A DNA stretch of 25,371 nt, taken from NCBI GenBank assembly GCA_017430675.1, contig JAFRMM010000185.1, forward strand, positions 1 to 25,371, in the 5' to 3' direction. Below, piece after piece: positions 6,002 through 15,069 of the stretch. Position numbers and translations under genes: made by a program. The stretch's first letter is position 1. Each line of letters starts with the position of its first letter. The notes under the pieces are model-generated. The model was not told the origin of the DNA, did no database searches, and was given only the letters and a program-made list of their open reading frames with translations. Source of the stretch: Prevotella sp. (lineage in GTDB: Bacteria; Bacteroidota; Bacteroidia; Bacteroidales; Bacteroidaceae).

Positions 6002-7135
6002 ATGAAACTATTCGACGTATATCCGCTCTTCGACGTGAACATCGTCAGGGGCAAGGGCTGTAAGGTGTGGGACGACAAGGGGCAGGAGTATCTCGACCTC
6101 TATGGCGGTCATGCCGTGATCAGCATCGGGCATTCGCACCCGCATTATATAGAAAAGGTGACGGAGCAGTTGCAGAAGATCGGCTTCTACTCCAACTCGG
6201 TGATCAACAAACTGCAGGTGGAACTGGCCGGGCGATTAGGCAGGATATCTGGTTACGACGACTACCAGTTGTTCCTGATTAACTCAGGTGCCGAGGCCAA
6301 TGAGAACGCCTTGAAACTCGCCTCGTTCACCAATGGACGGAAGCGCGTGCTGTCGTGCGAGAAGGCCTTCCACGGCAGGACGAGTCTGGCTGTGGAGGTG
6401 ACGAACAATCCGAAGATCATCGCGCCCATCAACGATAACGGTCATGTGACCTATCTGCCGATGAACGATCTGGCGGCGTGGGAAGCCGAACTGCAGAAAG
6501 GTGATGTCTGTGCCGTCATCCTGGAGTGCATCCAGGGTGTGGGTGGCATCAAACTCGCCACACCGGAGTTCGCCCAGGGACTGGCTGCCGCCTGTAAGAA
6601 ATATGGCACCATCCTGATCTGCGACGAGATACAGTGCGGCTACGGGCGGAGTGGTAAGTTCTTCGCCCACCAGTGGCTAGGCATCCAGCCCGATATCATC
6701 ACTGTGGCCAAGGGTATTGCCAACGGTTTCCCGATGAGTGCCGTGCTCATCGCGCCCGAGTTCCAGCCCGTCTATGGACAGTTAGGTACGACCTTCGGCG
6801 GCAACCATCTCGCCTGTGCGGCAGCACTGGCCGTGCTTGATGTGTTCGAGGAGGAGCATCTTGTGGAGAATGCCCATGAGGTAGGCGAATACCTCATCGC
6901 CCAACTGAAGGAACTGCAAAAGTCGCAGCAGCATATCGTCGATGTGCGCGGCCGGGGCCTGATGATCGGCATTGACCTTGATATCCCGCATAAGGACGTG
7001 CGCCAGCCGCTGATCTATCAGGAACACTGTTTCACCGGTTGTGCCGGAACCAACATCCTGCGTCTGTTGCCGCCATTGTGCCTGACGAAAGCAGAGGCGG
7101 ACCTATTTATCGAAAAACTAAAGAAGACATTATGA
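6002..7135 (+). CDS. argD: Acetyl-/succinylornithine aminotransferase
   Basis: A class-III PLP aminotransferase that interconverts the N-acylated glutamate semialdehyde and N-acylornithine in arginine synthesis. In Bacteroidetes the acyl group is probably succinyl, given the ArgF' gene further downstream. Visible landmarks are SGAEANENALK (about 95-105), AFHGRTSLA (122-130), D208 in CDEIQ, and the PLP lysine K237 in VAKGIANGFP. At 377 residues it has the usual ArgD length; ornithine delta-aminotransferases (RocD), the main alternative given the proC neighbour, are usually longer and begin differently. The start at 6002 is set by the promoter. Its stop overlaps the proC start by 4 nt (ATGA). 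Confidence 0.88.
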   Translation: MKLFDVYPLFDVNIVRGKGCKVWDDKGQEYLDLYGGHAVISIGHSHPHYIEKVTEQLQKIGFYSNSVINKLQVELAGRLGRISGYDDYQLFLINSGAEANENALKLASFTNGRKRVLSCEKAFHGRTSLAVEVTNNPKIIAPINDNGHVTYLPMNDLAAWEAELQKGDVCAVILECIQGVGGIKLATPEFAQGLAAACKKYGTILICDEIQCGYGRSGKFFAHQWLGIQPDIITVAKGIANGFPMSAVLIAPEFQPVYGQLGTTFGGNHLACAAALAVLDVFEEEHLVENAHEVGEYLIAQLKELQKSQQHIVDVRGRGLMIGIDLDIPHKDVRQPLIYQEHCFTGCAGTNILRLLPPLCLTKAEADLFIEKLKKTL

Positions 7136-7911
7136 AGATAGCAGTTATCGGTGCGGGCGCCATGGGCGGCACCACCGTGCAGGGTCTTGTCAAAGGCCAG
7201 TATTTCAAGAACGAGGACATCACCGTCAGCGATCCCAATCAGGACATCCTCAAGAAGTTTGCCAAGATGGGTGTCAAGACGACCACAGAGAATTACAAGG
7301 CCGCCAAGGATGCCGACATCGTGTGCGTCGTGGTGAAGCCCTGGCTCGTGGAGACTGTTCTGCGAGGCATCAAGAGCGTGCTCAATCCGCAGAAGCAGTT
7401 GCTCATCGTCGTGGCTGCGGGCGTGGCATCGGACAATATCAAGAAGTGGCTGAGCCTGAACTGTCCCCCACTGTTCCTCGTCATCCCCAACATCGCCATC
7501 GCCCAGATGCAGTCGATGACCTTCATTGTTCCCATCAATGCTTCGGAAGAGCAGACCAAGACCATCACCGATATTTATGATGAGTTAGGCACAACGCTGA
7601 TTACCGACGAGAAGCACCTGGCAGCGGGCACCACCCTTGCCTCCTGCGGTATCGCCTACGCCATGCGCTATATCCGTGCCGCCTCGGAGGGTGGTGTGGA
7701 GTTGGGCTTCAAGGCCAATGATGCGAAGACGATCGTGATGCAGACCTTCAAAGGTGCCGTGGAACTGTTGGAGGATACCGGCTTGCACCCTGAGGCTGCC
7801 ATTGACTTGGTGACTACGCCTGAAGGCGTCACCATTAAGGGTCTCAATGAGATGGAACGTGCGGGATTCACCTCCGCTGTCATCCGTGGTCTGAAGGCTG
7901 GACTGAAATAA
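7132..7911 (+). CDS. proC: Pyrroline-5-carboxylate reductase
   Basis: ProC reduces 1-pyrroline-5-carboxylate to proline with NAD(P)H, the last step of proline synthesis. The 259-residue product opens with the dinucleotide-binding motif IGAGAMGG, continues with VVVKPW and a VAAGVASDNI segment, and ends with the conserved dimerisation region (GTTLASCGIAYA, then ITLVTTPEG-like DLVTTPEGVTIKGL). The start at 7132 overlaps the argD stop by 4 nt, so the two are translationally coupled; an upstream in-frame ATG at 7039 lies within argD and is rejected. The next gene follows after 33 nt. Confidence 0.95.
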   Translation: MKIAVIGAGAMGGTTVQGLVKGQYFKNEDITVSDPNQDILKKFAKMGVKTTTENYKAAKDADIVCVVVKPWLVETVLRGIKSVLNPQKQLLIVVAAGVASDNIKKWLSLNCPPLFLVIPNIAIAQMQSMTFIVPINASEEQTKTITDIYDELGTTLITDEKHLAAGTTLASCGIAYAMRYIRAASEGGVELGFKANDAKTIVMQTFKGAVELLEDTGLHPEAAIDLVTTPEGVTIKGLNEMERAGFTSAVIRGLKAGLK

Positions 7912-7944
7912 TACCTTAAGGAAATTTTACAACTACTAAATACA

Positions 7945-9576
7945 ATGATTATGAATAACGCTATTATTTCATTCCCCACACCGGCCAATGAGCCGGTGAA
8001 GGCCTACCTGGCAGGCTCGCCAGAACGTATTGCGCTCGAGAAAGAACTGGAGCGCCAGAGTAACATCGTCGTGGATATCCCCATCATCATCGGTGGTAAG
8101 GAGATCCGTACGGGTAACACGGGACAGGTGACCTGTCCGCACGACCACCAGCACGTGCTCGCCACCTACCACAAGGTCAGTAAGAAGGAGGTGGAGATGG
8201 CCGTAGAGGCTGCCATGGAAGCCTGGAAGGAGTGGAGTCGCACGCCGTGGACGACGCGCGCCGCCATCGTGATGAAGATGGCCGAACTGCTCGCTACAAA
8301 GTACCGTCCCATCATGAATGCCGCCTGTATGCTGGGGCAGAGCAAGAACATCTACCAGGCCGAGATCGACTCCGCCTGTGAGACCATCGACTTCTTCCGC
8401 TACAACGTGCACTATGCTTCGAAGATCTACGCGATGCAGCCGAAGGACGGTAACGGTCAGTTGAACCACACGGAGTATCGTCCGTTGGAGGGTTTTGTGC
8501 TCGCCGTGACACCGTTCAACTTCACCTCCATCGCCTCGAATCTCTGTATGACGCCCGTCCTCATGGGTAATGTCGCCCTGTGGAAGCCCTCTACCACCGC
8601 CCTGCTGTCGAACTACTATCTGATGCAACTCTATAAGGAGGCCGGACTGCCCGACGGTGTGGTGAACTTCCTGCCCGGCAGTGGTGCTCTCATCGGTGAG
8701 GTGGCCACCCAGTCGAAATATTTTGCCGGTATCCACTTCACGGGCTCTACTGCCACGTTCAAGAGCCTCTGGCAACAGGCCTGCTCAAACCTCGACAAGT
8801 ATATCTCCTATCCGCGTCTTGTGGGTGAGACGGGTGGTAAGGACTTTATCTTCGTGCATCCCTCTGCCGACAAGAAGGCTGTGGCAACGGCCGCTTTCTG
8901 CGGAGCCTTCGAGTTCCAGGGTCAGAAGTGCTCGGCTGCCAGCCGTATGTATATCCCGAAGAGCCTCTGGCCCGACGTGCTGGAGGGTATCAAGGCGCAA
9001 TGTGCAGAGATCAAGATGGGCGACGTGAAGGATCCGTCGAACTTCGTCAATGCCGTTATCGACGAGGCTTCGTTCGATAAGTGCAAGTCATATATCGACT
9101 ACGCTGAGGCTGCTGCCGATGCCAAGATTGTGGTGGGCGGTAAGTGCGACAAGTCGAAGGGCTGGTTCGTGGAGCCGACGGTCATCGAGACCACCAATCC
9201 GAACTTCAAGTCGATGGAAGAGGAGATCTTCGGTCCGATCATCACCGTCTATCCGTATGATGATGACAAGGTAGAGGAGACCGTGAAACTCTGCGACGAG
9301 ACCTCGCCCTACGGTCTGACGGGTGCCGTGTTCGGCCAGGACCGCATGGCCGTGGAGAAGATTACCGAACAACTCAGTTATGCTGCCGGTAACTTCTACA
9401 TCAACGACAAGCCGACAGGTGCCGTGGTAGGCTTGCAGCCCTTTGGCGGTGCCCGTGCCAGTGGTACGAACGACAAGGCTGGCGGTGAGTTCAACCTGAT
9501 CCGCTGGATTATCCCGCGTGTCATCAAGGAGACGCTCGTCTCACCGACAGACTACAGATATACCTATCTGAAGTGA
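7945..9576 (+). CDS. L-glutamate gamma-semialdehyde (P5C) dehydrogenase
   Basis: An NAD-dependent aldehyde dehydrogenase that oxidises glutamate semialdehyde/P5C to glutamate, the second step of proline catabolism and an end step of ornithine breakdown. It is a stand-alone enzyme of 543 residues, without the proline dehydrogenase domain found in PutA. Motifs include TPFNFTSIASNL (189-200), the active-site E295 in GETGGKD, and the catalytic C329 in FQGQKCSAASR. A C-terminal GARASGTNDKAGG segment is typical of P5C dehydrogenases. The start may be 7945 or 7951 (second Met); nothing decides between them. It ends 2 nt from the convergent GH3 gene, with no terminator between them. No proline dehydrogenase gene is in the window. 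Confidence 0.93.
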   Translation: MIMNNAIISFPTPANEPVKAYLAGSPERIALEKELERQSNIVVDIPIIIGGKEIRTGNTGQVTCPHDHQHVLATYHKVSKKEVEMAVEAAMEAWKEWSRTPWTTRAAIVMKMAELLATKYRPIMNAACMLGQSKNIYQAEIDSACETIDFFRYNVHYASKIYAMQPKDGNGQLNHTEYRPLEGFVLAVTPFNFTSIASNLCMTPVLMGNVALWKPSTTALLSNYYLMQLYKEAGLPDGVVNFLPGSGALIGEVATQSKYFAGIHFTGSTATFKSLWQQACSNLDKYISYPRLVGETGGKDFIFVHPSADKKAVATAAFCGAFEFQGQKCSAASRMYIPKSLWPDVLEGIKAQCAEIKMGDVKDPSNFVNAVIDEASFDKCKSYIDYAEAAADAKIVVGGKCDKSKGWFVEPTVIETTNPNFKSMEEEIFGPIITVYPYDDDKVEETVKLCDETSPYGLTGAVFGQDRMAVEKITEQLSYAAGNFYINDKPTGAVVGLQPFGGARASGTNDKAGGEFNLIRWIIPRVIKETLVSPTDYRYTYLK

Positions 9577-9578
9577 CC

Positions 9579-11930
9579 TTATTCTCTGGCTATTGAACGC
9601 TCAGAGAAATAGAACTCGCGCAATGGTTTGGAGACTGTCTCGCCCTTCAGGGTGACAGTCTCCTGTAATTTGGTGTCTGCGGACGAACTGCCTATCTTGA
9701 TGACGAACTGTCCGGGTTGGATGTTCCATTGGCGTTGTCCGTTATTGCTATAATATCCGAACTGCTCGGTATAGAGTTTGGCACGAACGGTCTTGCTCTC
9801 GCCGGGCTGCAGTTCAACACGGGCGAAGCCCTGCAGTTGGATGGGACGGATATGCTGGTTGTCGTTAGTGGGCGAGAGGTAGATCTGTGCCACTTCGGTA
9901 GCCGCCATCTTACCCGTGTTCTTGACTTCAAACGAGAGGCTGATGTTCTGGTCTGTCGTTGAGGTTTCCTTGTCTGCTTGCAGATGGCTGTACTCGAAGG
10001 TGGTATAGGTCAGACCGTAGCCGAAGGGCCACTGGATGCGCGGATCCTGCTCTGCGGAGTAGTTATAGCAGATGGGCTCGTTGATCTCCGTGTTAGGATA
10101 ACTGACGGCCAGTTTGGCTGACGGCGACACCTTGCCGTAGAGGATATCAGCGACAGCCTTTCCGCCTTCCTCACCAGGGTACCAGGCCTGGATGACGGCA
10201 GCACACTTCTCTGCCAGGCCGGACACCACCTGGGCACGGCCACCAAATATCACGAGCACCACGGGCTTGCCTGTCTTGATGAGTTCCTCGACATACTGTT
10301 CCTGCTTGCCAGGCAGACGGAGACTGGTGCGGTCGCGGTTTTCGCCGCAGAGCATCACGTTCTCGCCCATCGCCGCCACGATCACGTCGCACTGTTGGGC
10401 CATCCTGAGGGCTTCCGCCTTGTCGGCCTTCTCGCCAGAATCAACCTTGCGGTGCAGGATCTCGTATTCCCAGGCACGCTCGTCACCTAATTCGCTGAAT
10501 TTGGTCTCGATCTCTTCCGTCCAGTCACAGCCGCGCGAGTACATCAGATTGACACCCTCGGGCTTGCTGTCTTTCATGCCCTCCAGCAGATTCACGATAT
10601 GCGGTTCCTTGGGGGTGTTCTCCATCTTTTTCCAGAAATACGACATGGCGGGATAGGTGTAGTCGCCGCACATAGCCCAGAAGGAGTCGGCATTAGGACC
10701 TGTCAACAGGATGTTCTTGGCCTCTTTCAGCGGCAGGATACCGTTGTTCTCCAGCAGCACCACCGACTGTGTGGCGATATCGTAGGCTGTCTGGCGCTCC
10801 TCGGGAGTGTCGAGTTGGATGTCTTCCGTGCTGTAGAGATAGGCATCCTTGTCAAAGAGACCGGCACGGAACTTATGACGGAGCACGTTCTTCACGGCCC
10901 GCTCCAATGTCTCAGGCTTTACCAGTCCCTGGTCGATGGCCTTCTGCAGATGCTGGTAGTTGGCACCAAAGGGGAAATCCACATCATTGCCGCCGTTGAT
11001 GGCAGCGGCAGCCTTCTGCACCACATCGTCCAGATCAGGCAACTGATCGATAGCCGTATAGTCGCTCACTACCATGCCGTCGAAGCCGAGATAGTCGCGC
11101 AGGATGTCCTGCAGAATCTCACTGTTGGCCACGCACTTCGTGCCATGCACGGCGTGATAGCCAGGCATGACGCATCTGCCGCCCGCCAGACGGATCATCG
11201 CCTCATGAGGGAACAGGATCTCTTCCATCAGTTCTTTCTCGTCAGCATCCCCGCCGCCGCCATAGCCGAGATAATGCTTCGAACAGGCTCCCACACCTTT
11301 CTTCAGGTCGCCCTGCTGCAAGCCGTTGACGAAGGCCACACCCATCACAGCCGACAGGTAGCCGTCCTCACCGTAAGACTCCTCCAGACGGTTGAACGAG
11401 GGTATGCGACATACATCGACCATCGGTGAGAGGGCCAGCACACCGCCCATTTTCCTCAAGGCAGTACTCGTCTGGAGAGTCTTCAGTTCCGCCAGTTCGG
11501 GATTGAAGGAACAAGCCTGTCCGATTTGCTGCGGATAGATGGCAGAACCTTTGGTGTTGATACCTGAGAGCACCTCCTCGTGCAAGAGTGCTGGAATGCC
11601 GTTGGGGGTGTGGTGTATCAGCCAGTCCTGGATGGCTGCCGTGCGGTCCCGCAGCACGTTGGGATCCCGGGGCTGTTGCATGGCGAACTGCGAGAAGTGC
11701 CCGATGCCGTATGGGATCAACTCACGGCACTTGGCCGTGTCGAGTTGGCCCTGCTCATCGAAGAGGTCATCCATATACATGCTTTTCAACTGGGCGATGC
11801 GCTCTTCCTGTGACATCTTGCCATAGAGTTCGACAACTTGCTGTTCCATGTCAGTTGCAGTGTTACATGCTGTCATAAGTGCGGTCAGGCCGATCATTGC
11901 CATTCGACTCCAATGATTGTTTTTATTCAT
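9579..11930 (-). CDS. Glycoside hydrolase family 3 lipoprotein (beta-glucosidase/xylosidase type)
   Basis: A 783-residue exo-acting glycosidase of family GH3 that releases beta-linked terminal sugars; the sugar specificity cannot be read from sequence. Residues 1-22 form a lipoprotein signal ending LMTAC, so it is periplasmic or surface-anchored. The N-terminal barrel holds RLEESYGEDGYL (181-192), CSKHYLGYG (216-224) and the nucleophile D290 in VVSDYTAI. The C-terminal GH3 domain (about 385-640) has GENRDRTSLRLPGKQ, with E530 a candidate acid/base. A fibronectin-III-like domain covers about 662-765. The start at 11930 is chosen because the promoter -7 box sits just upstream and the lipobox is at the right distance; longer in-frame starts lie beyond the promoter. 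It interrupts a run of arginine/proline genes. Confidence 0.93.
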   Translation of the reverse strand: MNKNNHWSRMAMIGLTALMTACNTATDMEQQVVELYGKMSQEERIAQLKSMYMDDLFDEQGQLDTAKCRELIPYGIGHFSQFAMQQPRDPNVLRDRTAAIQDWLIHHTPNGIPALLHEEVLSGINTKGSAIYPQQIGQACSFNPELAELKTLQTSTALRKMGGVLALSPMVDVCRIPSFNRLEESYGEDGYLSAVMGVAFVNGLQQGDLKKGVGACSKHYLGYGGGGDADEKELMEEILFPHEAMIRLAGGRCVMPGYHAVHGTKCVANSEILQDILRDYLGFDGMVVSDYTAIDQLPDLDDVVQKAAAAINGGNDVDFPFGANYQHLQKAIDQGLVKPETLERAVKNVLRHKFRAGLFDKDAYLYSTEDIQLDTPEERQTAYDIATQSVVLLENNGILPLKEAKNILLTGPNADSFWAMCGDYTYPAMSYFWKKMENTPKEPHIVNLLEGMKDSKPEGVNLMYSRGCDWTEEIETKFSELGDERAWEYEILHRKVDSGEKADKAEALRMAQQCDVIVAAMGENVMLCGENRDRTSLRLPGKQEQYVEELIKTGKPVVLVIFGGRAQVVSGLAEKCAAVIQAWYPGEEGGKAVADILYGKVSPSAKLAVSYPNTEINEPICYNYSAEQDPRIQWPFGYGLTYTTFEYSHLQADKETSTTDQNISLSFEVKNTGKMAATEVAQIYLSPTNDNQHIRPIQLQGFARVELQPGESKTVRAKLYTEQFGYYSNNGQRQWNIQPGQFVIKIGSSSADTKLQETVTLKGETVSKPLREFYFSERSIARE

Positions 11931-11948
11931 ATTTTTCCTATTTTTCGG

Positions 11949-11956
11949 CAAAGATA
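11949..11956 (-). promoter_or_regulatory. Promoter -7 box for the GH3 gene
   Basis: TATCTTTG on the minus strand (11956 to 11949), 18 nt before the ATG. The nearest TTTG lies 23 nt upstream, slightly longer than the usual 19-21 nt spacing. Confidence 0.65.
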
Positions 11957-12006
11957 CGTTTTTATTTTTATAATTCATGCAAATCGTAAGAAAATAAAGG
12001 TTTTTC

Positions 12007-12037
12007 TTTGCCATTTCGTAGTTTTTCCGTAATTTTG
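12007..12037 (+). promoter_or_regulatory. Promoter of the XRE-cupin unit
   Basis: TTTG (12007-12010), 19 nt, TAATTTTG (12030-12037), a full consensus match 25 nt before the ATG at 12063. It is the only clear promoter seen for the seven-gene run that ends at 21063. Confidence 0.75.
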
Positions 12038-12062
12038 CAACCAAAAAATAACATAAAGCATT

Positions 12063-12620
12063 ATGGACGAACAACTAAAGCAAATAGGAGAGCGCCTGAA
12101 AGGTTTGCGCGATGTGCTGGACCTGACGGCACAGGAGGTGGCCGATACCGTTGGCATTTCCTTGGAGAAGTATGAGAAGATTGAGGCTGGTGAGGTGGAT
12201 ATCACCATTTCCAACCTGATGAAGATTGCCCATAAGTACGGCATCTCGACGGAAGAACTGATCTTTGCCGAGACTCCTCACATGAAATCGTACTTTGTGG
12301 TGCGTAAGGGACAGGGCGTGAGCATTGAGCGCACGAAGGCCTATAAGTACCAGAGTCTGGTGAGCGGTTTTGTGAACCACAAGGCCGACGTGTTCATCGT
12401 CACCGTGGAACCGAAGCCTGAGGCCCATACCATCTATAAGAATACCCATCCTGGACAGGAGTTCAACCTCATCCTTGAGGGGAAGATGGAACTGTATATC
12501 GGTGGCAAGACGATGGTGCTCGAGGAGGGCGATTCCATCTATTTCGACTCCACCAAGCCCCATGGCATGAAGGCTGTGGGTGACAAGGCGGTGAGGTTTT
12601 TGGCATTTACAGTAGAATAA
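12063..12620 (+). CDS. XRE-family regulator with C-terminal cupin sensor domain
   Basis: A 185-residue one-component regulator. Residues about 8-65 form an XRE helix-turn-helix (LTAQEVADTVGISLEKYEKIE). Residues about 105-185 form a cupin barrel with HPGQEFNLILEG and a later PHGM; H129, E133 and H167 could bind a metal or small ligand. Proteins of this build usually sense a small carboxylate or amino-acid-derived effector and control the adjacent operon. Here the next gene, 10 nt away, is an AMP-forming acyl-CoA ligase, suggesting that its substrate or product is the signal. It is the first gene of a long co-directional run and could autoregulate it from the promoter just upstream. Confidence 0.9.
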   Translation: MDEQLKQIGERLKGLRDVLDLTAQEVADTVGISLEKYEKIEAGEVDITISNLMKIAHKYGISTEELIFAETPHMKSYFVVRKGQGVSIERTKAYKYQSLVSGFVNHKADVFIVTVEPKPEAHTIYKNTHPGQEFNLILEGKMELYIGGKTMVLEEGDSIYFDSTKPHGMKAVGDKAVRFLAFTVE

Positions 12621-12630
12621 GACTTAATTT

Positions 12631-14295
12631 ATGGTAGAGAGATTTTTGAAGCAGACACATTTCGAGTCTGTAGAGGATTACAATAAGAATCTGGAGTTCA
12701 TCATCCCCGAGGGATTTAACTTTGCCTATGACGTGATGGACGCCTGGGCCGAGGAAGCCCCCGAGAAACTGGCTATCCTTTGGACCAACGACCAGGGTGA
12801 CGAGATCCGTACGACTTACGGAGAACTGAAGGAGCAGAGCGATCAGGCTGCCTCCTATATGATGAGTCTCGGCATTGGCAAGAACGACCCTGTGATGCTC
12901 ATCCTGAAGCGCCGTTACGAGTGGTGGGTGGTGATGCTGGCCCTGTGTAAGATCGGCGCCATCGTGATTCCCGCCACCCACATGCTGACGAAGAAGGACA
13001 TTATTTACCGCAATACCCGTGCTTCGATCAAGGCTATCATCTGTGTGGATGATCCCTACGTGACGGAGCAGATTAAACTGGCGATGCCCGAGAGTCCGAC
13101 GGTGGATACTCTGATTGCTGTGACGGATCACGGCAAACCCATCCCTGAGGGATTCCGCGACTGGCAGAGCGAATGGAAGAATGCCCCGAAGTTCGTACGT
13201 CCGAAGCACGTGAATGATAATGAGGACACGATGCTGATGTACTTCACCAGTGGTACCAGTGGTGAGCCGAAGATGGTGGCCCACGACTACCTTTACGCCA
13301 TGGGACACCTGACGACGGGTGTGTTCTGGCATAACCTGCACGAAGGCTCGCTCCACCTGACCGTAGCCGACACAGGCTGGGGCAAGGCTGTATGGGGTAA
13401 GTTCTATGGTCAGTGGTTCGCTGGCGCCACGGTGTTTGTCTTCGACCATGAGAAGTTCAACGCCGACACCCTGCTGCGTCAGATCGAGAAATACAAGGTG
13501 ACGAGTTTCTGCGCACCGCCAACGATCTACCGTTTCATGATCCGCGAGGACCTGAGTAAGTACGACCTCAGCAGTCTGGAATACTGCACGACGGCTGGTG
13601 AGGCGCTAAACCCTGCCGTCTTCGATAAGTTCTTCGAGAAGACGGGTATCAAGATGATGGAAGGCTTCGGTCAGACAGAGACGACGATGACCCTCGGCAC
13701 CTTCCCGTGGATGACACCGAAACCCGGTTCGATGGGTATGCCCAACGCCCAGTACGATATCGACCTGCTGCGTGCCGACGGTACGCCCTGTGAGGACGGT
13801 GAGAAGGGCGAGATCGTGGTGCGTGTGGGTGACCGCAAGCCCATCGGTCTGTTCAAGCACTATTACCGTGACGAGGAACTGACCCGTGAGGCCTGGCACG
13901 ACGGCATCTACCATACGGGTGACATGGCCTGGCGCGATGAGGACGGCTACTACTGGTTCGAGGGTCGTATCGACGACGTGATCAAGAGTTCCGGCTACCG
14001 CATCGGCCCGTTCGAGGTAGAGAGTGCCCTGATGACCCATCCCGCCGTCGTGGAGTGTGCCATCACCGGTGTGCCCGATGATATCCGCGGTATGGTGGTG
14101 AAGGCTACCGTCGTACTCGGCAAGGAGTGGAAGGACAAGGCCGGCGACGATCTCGTGAAGGAATTGCAGCAGCACGTGAAGAACGTGACCGCTCCCTATA
14201 AGTACCCCCGTATCGTGGAGTTCGTCGATGAACTGCCGAAGACCATCAGCGGCAAGATCCGCCGTGTGGAGATCAGACAAAAGGATGCCAAATGA
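12631..14295 (+). CDS. AMP-forming acyl-CoA synthetase
   Basis: A 554-residue member of the ANL (acyl-adenylating) superfamily that activates a carboxylic acid with ATP and CoA to an acyl-CoA plus AMP and PPi. Motifs in order: P-loop YFTSGTSGEPK (204-214), the aromatic-rich DTGWGKAVWGK segment, GFGQTETT, YHTGDMAW, GRIDDVIKSSGYRIGP and the catalytic lysine K542 in KTISGKIRR near the C-terminus. The overall look is that of acetyl-CoA synthetase-like or medium-chain (ACSM-like) enzymes; the acid used is unknown. It follows the XRE-cupin gene by 10 nt and overlaps proB by 4 nt (ATGA), so it is translationally linked to proline synthesis. Confidence 0.88.
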   Translation: MVERFLKQTHFESVEDYNKNLEFIIPEGFNFAYDVMDAWAEEAPEKLAILWTNDQGDEIRTTYGELKEQSDQAASYMMSLGIGKNDPVMLILKRRYEWWVVMLALCKIGAIVIPATHMLTKKDIIYRNTRASIKAIICVDDPYVTEQIKLAMPESPTVDTLIAVTDHGKPIPEGFRDWQSEWKNAPKFVRPKHVNDNEDTMLMYFTSGTSGEPKMVAHDYLYAMGHLTTGVFWHNLHEGSLHLTVADTGWGKAVWGKFYGQWFAGATVFVFDHEKFNADTLLRQIEKYKVTSFCAPPTIYRFMIREDLSKYDLSSLEYCTTAGEALNPAVFDKFFEKTGIKMMEGFGQTETTMTLGTFPWMTPKPGSMGMPNAQYDIDLLRADGTPCEDGEKGEIVVRVGDRKPIGLFKHYYRDEELTREAWHDGIYHTGDMAWRDEDGYYWFEGRIDDVIKSSGYRIGPFEVESALMTHPAVVECAITGVPDDIRGMVVKATVVLGKEWKDKAGDDLVKELQQHVKNVTAPYKYPRIVEFVDELPKTISGKIRRVEIRQKDAK

Positions 14296-15065
14296 AAAGA
14301 CGAATCGTTGTAAAGGTCGGCTCGAACGTGCTGACGCGGAAAGACGGGAAACTCGACGTCACCCGTATGTCGGCACTGGTGGATCAGATTGCCTGGCTGC
14401 GGAAGCAGGACTGTGAAGTAATCCTAGTCTCCTCGGGTGCCATGGCATCAGGACGCGGTGAACTGCGTGTCGATCACTCCCTCGACTCCGTGGAGCAGCG
14501 CCAACTCTTCTCCGCTGTCGGACAGGTGAAACTCGTGGGACTCTACTACGACCTGTTCCGTGAGTTCGGCATCCATGTCGGACAGGTGCTCACGATGAAG
14601 GAGAATTTCCAGCCAGGTGAGCAGTACCGTAACCAACGGGCCTGTATGACCGTGATGCTGGAGAACGACGTGCTGCCCATCGTCAACGAGAACGATACGG
14701 TAAGTGTTACCGAATTGATGTTTACGGATAACGACGAACTGTCTGGTCTCATTGCCCAGATGATGGAGGCCGACACGCTTATCCTGCTCTCGAACATCGA
14801 CGGTATCTATACGACCCATCCCGATGATCCGGATGCGGAACTGATCCGTCAGGTGGCCCCAGGCCGTGACCTCAGCGAGTATATCCAACCAGAGAAGAGC
14901 GCTTTCGGACGTGGTGGCATGCACTCGAAATACACCACGGCCAGTAAGGTGTCACAGGCCGGCATCCGTGTCATCATCGCCAACGGTGAACGTGAGAATA
15001 TCCTCATTGACCTGATGGAGAATCCGAACGAAACGCCTCATACAGAATTTATACCTAAACCATAA
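14292..15065 (+). CDS. proB: Glutamate 5-kinase (short form without PUA domain)
   Basis: ProB phosphorylates glutamate to gamma-glutamyl phosphate, the committed and normally feedback-regulated step of proline synthesis. The 257-residue product consists only of the amino-acid kinase domain: [10 protein letters not shown] at the N-terminus, VSSGAMASG (46-54), NEND (132-135), TDNDELS (145-151) and LSNIDGIYT (166-174). The C-terminal PUA domain present in the 367-residue E. coli enzyme is absent. The start codon overlaps the acyl-CoA ligase stop by 4 nt and proA follows after 4 nt. Confidence 0.95.
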   Translation: MKRRIVVKVGSNVLTRKDGKLDVTRMSALVDQIAWLRKQDCEVILVSSGAMASGRGELRVDHSLDSVEQRQLFSAVGQVKLVGLYYDLFREFGIHVGQVLTMKENFQPGEQYRNQRACMTVMLENDVLPIVNENDTVSVTELMFTDNDELSGLIAQMMEADTLILLSNIDGIYTTHPDDPDAELIRQVAPGRDLSEYIQPEKSAFGRGGMHSKYTTASKVSQAGIRVIIANGERENILIDLMENPNETPHTEFIPKP

Positions 15066-15069
15066 CCCC

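Noticed and set aside
6002..7135. Reading the argD product as ornithine delta-aminotransferase (RocD)
   Set aside because: The proC and P5CDH neighbours make this tempting, but length and sequence fit ArgD of Bacteroidetes better; activity was not tested.
7969..8775. 268-codon minus-strand ORF opposite P5CDH
   Set aside because: Antisense shadow produced by the codon bias of the real gene.
10599..11429. 276-codon plus-strand ORF opposite the GH3 gene
   Set aside because: It is antisense to the catalytic domain of GH3 and lacks any motif or promoter.
11931..12074. Longer N-terminus for the GH3 protein
   Set aside because: It would contain the promoter -7 box and displace the lipoprotein signal from the N-terminus.
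12607..13449. 280-codon minus-strand ORF opposite the acyl-CoA ligase
   Set aside because: It is antisense to a gene with full ANL motifs. It is His/Leu/Val-rich in the way typical of antisense shadows and has no recognisable domain.
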